This document shows positions 45,401 through 49,878 of a DNA stretch of 49,878 nucleotides, piece after piece. Source of the stretch: Priapulus caudatus (taxonomy: Eukaryota; Priapulida; Priapulimorpha; Priapulimorphida; Priapulidae); contig NW_014577200.1 of assembly GCF_000485595.1 (NCBI RefSeq), forward strand, positions 161,546 through 211,423, read 5' to 3'. The notes beneath the pieces were generated by a model. The model made no database searches. It was not told the origin of the DNA and saw only the letters and a program-made list of their open reading frames with translations. The position numbers were made by a program, and so were the translations under genes. The stretch's first letter is position 1; every line of letters starts with the position of its first letter.

Positions 45401-47677
45401 TTATCTTCTGGGTCTGAACAAAGATTCACTGGAAGAACAAATACTTTTTAAGTTAGTTTATTGTTAGGCTTGAAATGTGTTTAGCAACTCATCTAATTCA
45501 GGCATTAAAATATTAGTACAAATTTAAATGTAAAAATCAACTAAAAAGAGTACATTGTAATATGGAGTTATAATCTTTAATAATTACAACATATGTAATC
45601 ACAACAAATTTAATCAAAAAATTGCTCTCCGCTTTCAAGTTGTACGTTTTGATACTTTGCTTGGGAGAAACATTACAGGAATGTTAGTGTGGAAACTTTC
45701 AATTTAGAAAAATTCTGTATGCTACAATTTTACCATTATAATGAGCACCAGTACGAATCTGTGTGTCGGCATGAACAGGCATAGTTCGTCAGCACACTTA
45801 CCGTAAGATTCTCTCACCCCTATAACAAGCTGGCTGTCAAAGGCCTCCCCGTTCCTTTCAGCATGCACTAATTTCATTGCACTATCTTGCAATCTTTGCT
45901 TGATTGCAGAGAAGATACTCTCATTCCAACTGTCAAGCATAAGCTGCAAGCATGTGTGTAAGAACATCATATGATTTTTAAGATATCACGACTTCATGTG
46001 AAAATAGAGTAATACACTTGTGTTGCTCTTCTACATGAGAATATTTGCAGTTTCTTGCATTCATGGTAACCTTGAACATCATTCTAAAACAATCACTCAA
46101 TCTACAAATAGATACACGCACACATATATTATCTTCATATATTTTGACGTTTGAAAGATATACACTTGCATTACGATCACCGAGTCTGACCTTTCTAACT
46201 ATGCTTTCGTCGTTTTGATTTTTCTTCGATTGTGAACTGGGAGATGCCTTGTTGGTGAGTGTTGTCTCCAGTTGGCCAAAGGGCAATGGTAGATATGTGC
46301 ACTGAGTGAAGAATTTCTTCCACTCAGCGATGTAAGCCTTCAGGAGCGCAGAATCTTCTTGGTGATCGAGCACTCTCTGTGTGCGTCGAGAAAACAAGAC
46401 ACCAATCCGAAATGACATATCAGAATTGATGTTTAAAACACTCTACTATGATATGATGTGTGACAGCAACATCAAAACAAGTATAAAGTGATTTTTCAAG
46501 TCAGTTACAAGCAAGTGCTTAATGTGCAATAGAATGTAGATGGATTTTGTGTAGACTAATTGGTCTACTAATTGGGATTCTGCTATTATATAACGTAGAT
46601 GGAAATGTGTCATTTTCGCCCATATTGATTATTTAAAACTACGTAGATTATCTGCAACGTTACTCGGCCATATTTAAGCAAATATTTCTTCCATTTATTC
46701 GTCCTCTCAGCTTATGAATAGTGAGTGATGAGTAATACCTTCTGAGCTTGTTCTATGAAGTCTAGTATATCCGTACGTAGTGCTTCGTGAACTCTTGGAG
46801 GTCCATTTCGGTCGTCCCACAAACAAACCAAGTGGACATTCCTTATAAGGGTAAAATAATAAATCAAATAAATTTGCATTTAATCATGTTTAGGTAACCA
46901 TGCTTCATCATACAGAAAACGTTAGCTTACCAGGTTGAATATACCAGAGTATAGTAAGATATGGCAGGAAAGCAAGCTTCTCCACATACACAGGTACTGC
47001 TCCCAGAATATGAAGAAAATGGATGGTAATAGGTTATCCTTACCTACCAATTATTTTAAATGGACCTGACACCATTTACGCATTACACATTTCCTCTGTA
47101 TGCAGTGCTGTTTTCCACATCCCAAATCAGTGCATCACATGAGATTCAGCACACTGAGAGCTCAATGTCATAGAGATTAACAGGTCCACCTTTCACATCG
47201 AAGCTTGTGAGTTTAAATGTTTAAACCTCACCCAGGGGAGTGAATTTTCTCAAGGTGTAAAAATCATGCTAACCACATTTGGGACTGTGAATTACTTGCA
47301 ACTCGGACGACCATGTAGAATATCGGACCCGTTCCCAGTAATAGGAATGACGAATAACCACCGAGGATATAAAACACTCTGGCAGTGACCACCCTCAGTG
47401 TCTGTAAAATGATCGACCTGGTGTGCTGCTCTAGGGCTAACTAGTGAATGAGATCTTCACCTCATCTGGTTAGCTGCACACAGATACACAGTACTTCTCA
47501 TTCCCTGTATTGAACACAGAGAAGTCTAGAAACAACAACACTACATGCACGTCAACTTGATACTTACATAAACAACTCTTGCCATTCTGATCTGCTCACA
47601 GAGTCTTGTCTCAACAGCTTTAACACACATGGTCTCATCTTTGGCCATTTTTCCTCGAACTGCCATTCGTCCTTTTT
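26803..47677 (-). CDS. CUL5: Cullin-5 (18 exons; N-terminal exon not found)
   Basis: Scaffold of Elongin-BC/SOCS-box ubiquitin ligases: it binds adaptors through N-terminal cullin repeats and RBX2 through the C-terminal domain. Exons in coding order (high to low): 47677-47568, 46841-46739, 46376-46191, 45943-45802, 45428-45279, 45053-44977, 44734-44641, 44323-44193, 39573-39466, 34536-34472, 34255-34123, 33608-33477, 31554-31428, 31016-30844, 29262-29101, 28728-28610, 28413-28290, 26997-26803 (stop TAG). All are GT-AG and in phase, 776 codons, against 780 residues in human CUL5. Cullin repeats occupy about residues 1-370 ([40 protein letters not shown]), then the cullin homology domain ([29 protein letters not shown]) and the winged-helix tail. 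The neddylation Lys is in [25 protein letters not shown] and the end FIYMA are CUL5-specific. The Met exon should lie right of 47677. Cullin-5 rather than another cullin is near certain. Confidence 0.95.
27025..27437. repeat. Duplicated ~37-bp flank around a MITE
   Basis: TTAGCATGGCAGTTGTTATC...GGCCACGTGAC at 27025-27059 recurs as TTAGCATTGCAGTTGTTATC...GGCCACGTGAC at about 27401-27435, with the element 27065-27402 between. This is much longer than a transposon target duplication, so a replication slip or a nested repeat is more likely. It begins just upstream of the last cullin-5 exon, in the intron. Confidence 0.8.
27065..27402 (+). mobile_element. GGCCTAA-family MITE, copy 1 (cullin-5 last intron)
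   Basis: Inverted ends: CTTAGGCCACAGTTAAAAAA then TCTTTGTTTGCCCTGACCCG on the left, and GGTCGGGTGAGAGCAAACAA then ATATTTTTATTATG on the right. The interior contains GGTAGGTAGGTAGGC, GTGTGCTTGTGTGGAGATAC and GAGTCGGCCCCTTTTTGG. No open frame. It matches 27767-28120 along its length and 49321-49510 in part. Confidence 0.85.
27767..28120 (+). mobile_element. GGCCTAA-family MITE, copy 2 (cullin-5 last intron)
   Basis: Same element as 27065-27402, with better preserved ends: TAAGGCCACAATTAAAAAAA on the left and ATATTTTTATTATGGCCTAA on the right. Two copies 365 bases apart lie in the same cullin-5 intron. The open frames crossing it are chance. Confidence 0.9.
30014..30072. mobile_element. Foldback MITE, CAAGAG ends, in cullin-5 intron
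   Basis: CAAGAGTATATATGGGAGA pairs with TCTCCCATTATATACTCTTG around a short loop that itself contains CTCCCATTATATAGCA. About 59 bp, of the same terminal type as 7610-7681. Confidence 0.65.
30327..30775. repeat. Diverged direct repeat with GAGTTATCGTTGACCGTAG motif
   Basis: AGTAACAACT ... GAGTTATCGTTGACCGTAG occurs at about 30337-30377 and again at about 30622-30686. The second is followed by ACGGACAGACGG and AGCTCATCTTGATGATGTC, ending TGAGCTAAAAATGG. The AGCTCATC...GAGCT ending resembles the terminal palindrome of repeat family X. Lies in a cullin-5 intron. Confidence 0.5.
32334..32400. repeat. GC-rich 29-bp-arm hairpin in cullin-5 intron
   Basis: GCGCACACGCTGTGGAATGC then GCTGCGCCA pairs with TGGCGCAGC then GCGTTCCACAGCGTGTGCGG, with one or two mismatches and a loop of about 9 bases. 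It is markedly GC-rich against AT-rich intron surroundings. Another palindromic stretch (GCGATCGATCGC) follows at about 32453. Confidence 0.85.
32786..32975 (-). pseudogene. hAT transposase C-terminal (dimerisation domain) relic
   Basis: Reading on the minus strand, [17 protein letters not shown] is followed by [19 protein letters not shown] and then [12 protein letters not shown], closing with a TAA. This is the conserved hAT dimerisation region (CIPATSVxSERVFSxAG...). A GTTTCA hexamer repeat at about 32955-32985 interrupts the upstream side, and the rest of the transposase (BED finger, catalytic residues) is absent. Only a fragment of a once autonomous element remains. It lies in a cullin-5 intron in the same orientation as that gene. 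Confidence 0.85.
33240..33368 (-). mobile_element. hAT-type terminus associated with the transposase relic
   Basis: Read on the minus strand it begins TAGGGGTGTAACGATATACC, followed by further ATATCG/CGATAT words. This is a common hAT terminal sequence. It lies about 270-400 bases upstream of the transposase relic in the same orientation, so both probably belong to one deleted element. The opposite end was not found. Confidence 0.55.
34537..35759. other. Cullin-5 intron, no exon seen
   Basis: Contains a CA/CACG-rich stretch at about 34796-34858 and an (A)15 run near 35560. A GC-rich stretch lies at about 35200-35380 and gives chance open frames on both strands. None resembles a known protein. 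Confidence 0.5.
35760..36425. repeat. GC-rich minisatellite, ~44-bp unit
   Basis: About fifteen irregular head-to-tail units, each with the words GTCGCACGT(TC), GTGTCGATATTTCG and TCACAGTG(G)TCACTCGC. Unit length varies by a few bases because of scattered small indels. The core GATATTTCGTCACAGTG is the most constant. Frames on the plus strand stay open by chance and give repetitive arginine- and serine-rich translations with no match I recognise. It lies in a cullin-5 intron. Confidence 0.9.
36545..36572. repeat. (ATCT)n microsatellite
   Basis: Tetranucleotide tract of about six units in a cullin-5 intron. Confidence 0.9.
36882..38105 (+). mobile_element. ~1.2-kb repeat family X, copy 3
   Basis: Starts TTAGCTCATTCTGAATAGTC, continues through CGAGTTGGGATGTTCGAAAC, GGGGTCAAAGGTCAAAAGGT, GGTTAAACATGGATTTC, ATCTGAAGACACTTAACG and AGAGTCACCGCAGTAGACG, and ends GCTCCGCCGGCACTTG. 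GGGTCA-A-AGGTCA at 37060-37072 is a DR1-type pair as in copy 1. It is inside a cullin-5 intron, antisense to the gene. No coding capacity is recognised. Confidence 0.75.
38106..38889. other. Cullin-5 intron, no gene recognised
   Basis: Open frames of up to 100 codons on the plus strand (38466-38768) do not resemble any protein I know. A GC-rich stretch at 38500-38560 contains GCGCAACGGGGCGCGCTGC. Ends at the N gap. Confidence 0.4.
38890..38914. other. Assembly gap (25 N)
   Basis: Run of 25 N residues next to a CA-rich tract and the duplicate cullin-5 exon fragment. Confidence 1.
38915..39083 (-). pseudogene. Partial duplicate of cullin-5 exon with 3' intron
   Basis: Copy of the sequence at about 39340-39537. 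It has the same CA-rich tract, then 39083-39012 encoding [21 protein letters not shown]-type residues and the same donor. The 5' part of the exon ([10 protein letters not shown]...) is missing because the sequence switches abruptly, after AAACCTTGTG, into the repeat at 39084. One residue pair differs from the intact exon (TN versus AS). Confidence 0.85.
39084..39340 (+). mobile_element. GGCCTAA-family MITE core, truncated copy
   Basis: TTTCCACTAACGAGCTGAAC through GGCCAATCACAATAAAAAGT match 40978-41252 and 43862-44122 almost base for base, but the terminal GGCCTAA ends are lost. It separates the two copies of the cullin-5 exon 10 region. Confidence 0.8.
39406..39451. repeat. (CA)n microsatellite
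   Basis: Pure AC/CA dinucleotide run immediately 3' (in gene sense) of cullin-5 exon 39573-39466. It is preceded by a CACG-rich stretch. Confidence 0.95.
39694..40900 (-). mobile_element. ~1.2-kb repeat family X, copy 4 (reverse orientation)
   Basis: Read on the minus strand it starts AGCTCATCTGCACATAGTC, GCAGCTTGTAGAATCCC, then a CGGACGGACG-like run, CAACAGTTGGCG, GGACGTGGGG, CTCAAAGGTCAAGAGG and so on to CGCTCCGCGGCACTTG. In this copy the left part is best preserved. It sits in the cullin-5 intron 39574-44192. Confidence 0.75.
40741..42548 (-). pseudogene. Indel-ridden duplicate of cullin-5 exons 6-9 region
   Basis: Copy of 43637-45310, but about 8% longer because of scattered inserted bases. 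It covers the end of repeat X, the MITE (40975-41302) and counterparts of four cullin-5 coding segments: 41464-41323, about 41918-41812, about 42263-42181 and about 42543-42509. All four have frameshifts, whereas the copy at 43637-45310 is open throughout. The similarity ends inside the next exon counterpart at about 42545. It may be a decayed duplicate or an uncorrected long-read fill. Confidence 0.85.
40975..41302 (+). mobile_element. GGCCTAA-family MITE, copy with indels
   Basis: The left end ATGGCCTAAACAAAATTTTTG and the right end TTTTTTTAAGGCCTAAT are inverted. The interior corresponds to 43855-44170 with scattered extra bases. Confidence 0.75.
42776..43349 (+). CDS. VBP1: Prefoldin subunit 3 (VBP1), partial
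   Basis: An alpha-type subunit of the hexameric prefoldin co-chaperone, which hands nascent actin and tubulin to the CCT chaperonin in the cytosol. Three in-phase exons were found: 42776-42900, 43028-43094 and 43251-43349, giving 97 residues. They read [16 protein letters not shown]..., [16 protein letters not shown], then [17 protein letters not shown], then [20 protein letters not shown] and VCLWLG. Charged heptads typical of the first prefoldin coiled-coil helix and the start of the beta hairpin are visible. The next expected exon (second half of the hairpin and the C-terminal helix) and the N-terminal Met exon were not found. It lies inside a cullin-5 intron on the opposite strand, between two copies of a cullin-5 block, so it is either a nested broken gene or misplaced by assembly. 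Confidence 0.87.
43637..43790 (-). mobile_element. Repeat family X, 5' fragment
   Basis: Only the first ~155 bases of the family are present, read on the minus strand from AGCTCATCTGACATAGTC through GCAGCTTGTAGAATCGC and a (CGTC)n-like run to the GGACGTGGGGGGGT word. It matches 40741-40900 but with cleaner sequence. Confidence 0.75.
43855..44170 (+). mobile_element. GGCCTAA-family MITE, best-preserved intronic copy
   Basis: The left end ATGGCCTAACAAAAATTTTTG, then TTTTGTTTCCACTAAC, pairs with the right end GGTTAGCGGAAACAAAC followed by TTTTTTTAAGGCCTAAT. The interior is AT-rich with GGCCAATCACAATAAAAAG. About 316 bp. The ends resemble those of 27065-27402 (GTTTGCCC/GGGCAAAC replaced by GTTTCC/GGAAAC), suggesting a sister subfamily. 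It ends just before the cullin-5 exon at 44193. Confidence 0.8.
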
Positions 47678-47977
47678 CTACAAAATTTAATTATCGTTAC
47701 ACAAGGTAATAATATCTGGGTATATTCGCACGATATTTTCTTGCAAATCTCAGCAAAATGCAGAATGACATATTGCTGACGCGTTCACATTTGTGTGTGC
47801 ACGACTGTTCGCGTGACACAGCTTGGTTACGAACACAGACAGTATGTATTTATAACAAGTGAACACTGCCCTTCAAATAGAAACAAAGATGGAGTAAAAT
47901 GGTTGAATATTTGTGTTGTATTCGTGTGAAATCAAGCGAGCGTCAAGCAAATTTTGGCAGCACACTTTCCTACCTGC
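47678..47977. other. Upstream of the first recognised cullin-5 exon; no exon recognised
   Basis: The acceptor TTTTGTAG lies immediately before the exon starting at 47677. The missing initiator exon of cullin-5 (about ten codons expected) should be here or further right. No convincing ATG plus donor was identified. Confidence 0.45.
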
Positions 47978-48843
47978 CAGGCCTCGAATTAAGTGACGAG
48001 AGGGGCAAGGCAATTTTCTGGGGGCATGTGAGAAATTGCCTTGAATTTTCTCTAAAATGGATGGGCACCGAGGCAATTTTAAAATGCATCAAGGCAACTC
48101 TCACAATTTGAGAAGGGCACCAAGGCACTTTTGTAAAATAAAGGAAAACTCATAACAAATTAATACATCAACCTCTGCTAATGGAAGTACAGTAACAGGG
48201 TTCAACGTTAACTTTTTATTTCACTAGACCATCGGGCTAGTAACTGAGGAAAACCACTAGCCCTGACCTAACTTTCACTAGACCATCGGGCTAGTAACTG
48301 AGGAAAACCACTAGCCCTGACCTAACTTTCACTAGCCCAGACCCAGACCATTATTATGAAAAACTTTGTGCCATCGTATGAATTCTACTAAAATTTCTCT
48401 AAATCTACTGCACTTAGCAAGCTACACACCATACACATCACAGCTGGCCATTCTTGCGCGAGCGTCGTTTTCTGCGCTTTAAATCGCGTGCGGGCCGAGT
48501 CCACGTGCAGCATTTAAATATTCGTGTTCTACCACGTGCATACACAGGCGCACGATTTATCGATCGTCTACTGGCAGCGGTTGGCAGCAAGCCACGTTTA
48601 CGGTTATTGTTTTTGTCGAAGGGTAGACTGGAATCCGGCCTCCCGCTTTGCTAGACAATGTACACGCTCTGCGACAAACAGTGCGGTCGCGAACCAGTCT
48701 AGCCAGAGGCACCGACGGCAATTACAGAAAAGGGCAAGGCAGGTGACTGCCGTCGGTCGGGTTGGATTTTCAGGGGCAGTACGGCGATTGATAGGGGCAC
48801 CGACGGCAATTGCCGTCGGTGTCGTCGGTTAATTCGAGCCCTG
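47978..48843. mobile_element. hAT non-autonomous element with 8-bp target duplication
   Basis: The left end CAGGCCTCGAATTAAG and the right end CTTAATTCGAGCC-like (TTAATTCGAGCCCTG) are inverted repeats. Perfect CTACCTGC direct repeats at 47970-47977 and 48844-48851 are the 8-bp target duplication expected for hAT. The 866-bp interior has a GGCAAGGCAATTTT/CGAGGCAATTTT-rich left part, nested repeats at 48197-48345 and a GGCACCGACGGCAATTGCCG palindrome near the right end. There is no transposase frame. Confidence 0.88.
48222..48343. repeat. 54-bp tandem duplication inside the hAT element
   Basis: CACTAGACCATCGGGCTAG ... CCCTGACCTAACTTT occurs twice head to tail (48222-48275, 48276-48329) and a third, truncated unit starts at 48330. 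It is preceded at 48197 by CAGGGTTCAACGTTAAC, which itself looks like a transposon end nested in the larger element. ACTAGCCC/GGGCTAGT words form small hairpins. Confidence 0.85.
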
Positions 48844-49010
48844 CTACCTGCTATATATTTATGTGTCAGTGTGCAGCGGTTGAAGAGTAGGTGAAAGAGA
48901 GTATAGAAACATTAAGACTTTGGTAGTAAATAGATTTCGTATTTATTTAGCATTATAATATTCGCAGTGGCTGGAAGTACATTAGCCATCGGTCATTGTA
49001 GCCCCTTTTT
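48844..49010. other. Intergenic, no gene seen
   Basis: Short stretch between the hAT target duplication and the telomere-like array. Confidence 0.5.
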
Positions 49011-49013
49011 GGC

Positions 49014-49107
49014 GTTAGGGTTAGGGTTAGGGTTAGGTTTATGGTTAGGGTTAGAATTAGGATTAGGGTTAGGGTTAGGTTTATGGTTAGGGATAGGTTT
49101 AGGGTTC
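49014..49107 (+). repeat. Degenerate telomere-like (TTAGGG)n array
   Basis: Four clean GTTAGG repeats, followed by variants (GGTTTATGGTTAGGG, GGATTAGGGTTAGGG) over about 95 bases. Ordinary sequence follows on both sides, so this is an interstitial array. Similar short arrays occur at about 1593-1622 and, reversed, at 9889-9991. Confidence 0.8.
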
Positions 49108-49320
49108 TAGCTCATCTAAACTCTCAAATCGTGAATTTATTTCCCCAAGGCGTTATTTCGAAATCTGGCGCCATCGCCGCCATCTTTGTCTCGTTAAGTA
49201 TGAAAGCGAATGGACTCCCGTACCCGTAGCCTCGAGACATTAAGATACAGCTACCGTACCCGTAGCCACTGCCTATAATATTATATTTTATTGAAATGCT
49301 CAAAGTGCCTGTACCAAGCA

Positions 49321-49510
49321 AAACAAACATTCAACATAAAACTAAAAGGTATCTCCACACAACGTCACAAGCACACCCGAGTATGTAGACACCATGCTGA
49401 ATTAGACCCTCCTAAAAAAGAAAAAAAGCTTAGGGGCCTACCTACCTACCCAAACTTTTCAGCCTGGGTCGGGTGAGGGCAAACAAAGATTTTTTTAATT
49501 GTGGCCTGAG
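49321..49510 (-). mobile_element. GGCCTAA-family MITE, truncated reverse copy
   Basis: Read on the minus strand it begins CTCAGGCCACAATTAAAAAA, then GTTTGCCCTCACCCGACCC, GGGTAGGTAGGTAGGC, CAGCATGGTGTCTACATAC and GAATGTTTGTTTTGCTTGG, matching the left two thirds of 27767-28120. The other end is missing. Confidence 0.85.
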
Positions 49511-49878
49511 GTTATGGGATGAGAGCGACGGTGCCTGTGTAGCATATTAAAGGAACAGTAGCCTCTAGGTTCTAGGCTTATTTTTAGCTAATTTAGGTTA
49601 TAATTGCGCTACATAAAAAGCTTCATGGTTCAATCACCATTAGAAATATTTAAAAAAAATGTTTTAAAACAAACGACTACAGTTTGATTACAACGACGGT
49701 GGCGCCACTCAAAGCGCACGATCTAAGAAGTTGCGCAAAAGCACTTTCCAGCGAAGGGCTACAGACCGAGGGTATTTCTTATTTATTCATTTAAAAGCAA
49801 AAGGATTGTAATATCTTATAAACGACATATAGTTTCAGTTATAATATGGATAAATTTGCCCTAAAATGAATATCGTTC
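49511..49878. other. Intergenic, no gene seen
   Basis: No exon or repeat recognised up to the window edge. Confidence 0.5.

Overview
The window is animal nuclear DNA from an invertebrate. Genes are split into many short exons with GT-AG introns, introns are full of microsatellites and small foldback transposons, and TTAGGG-type repeats occur. Three conserved animal genes are recognisable. The single-unit (about 50 kDa type) hexokinase excludes a vertebrate HK1-3. A sponge or another marine invertebrate fits, but I cannot name the taxon. No bacterial genes, tRNA, rRNA or CRISPR array were seen.

Layout. Positions 1-7430 hold low-complexity DNA and transposon debris with no supported gene. Positions 7431-17997 (+) hold a hexokinase gene: eleven exons, 453 codons, phases consistent throughout except for a 112-bp frameshifting duplication inside exon 4. 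After a 10-N gap (18431-18440), positions 18441-22440 repeat the same gene from intron 2 onward, nearly identical, but with an inversion that contains exon 3 and half of exon 4. The 3' flank is then repeated once more (22685-23716). Positions 24269-24641 (-) may encode a 57-aa secreted protein (weak call).

Positions 47677 down to 26803 (-) hold an almost complete cullin-5 gene: 18 exons and 776 codons, lacking only a short first exon. It converges on the hexokinase copies. One of its introns (39574-44192) contains a partial prefoldin subunit 3 gene on the opposite strand, and next to it an indel-ridden copy of cullin-5 exons 6-9. A second fragment copy of cullin-5 exon 10 lies next to a 25-N gap at 38890-38914.

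The rest is mobile DNA: a roughly 1.2-kb repeat family (four copies plus a fragment) carrying nuclear-receptor-like AGGTCA repeats, a GGCCTAA-ended MITE family (six copies or fragments), ATCAAGAG-ended foldback elements, hAT-like non-autonomous elements (one with a perfect 8-bp target duplication), a hAT transposase C-terminal relic, a GC-rich minisatellite (35760-36425) and several long hairpins.

The three named genes are unrelated housekeeping genes (glycolysis entry, ubiquitin ligase scaffold, tubulin/actin folding co-chaperone); nothing suggests a shared pathway. I did not find a convincing new biological system. The most notable signals are the paired rearrangements of the hexokinase copies, the nested and duplicated structure inside cullin-5, and the related small transposon families. 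Several duplications have the look of haplotype or long-read assembly artefacts, and this should be settled first.
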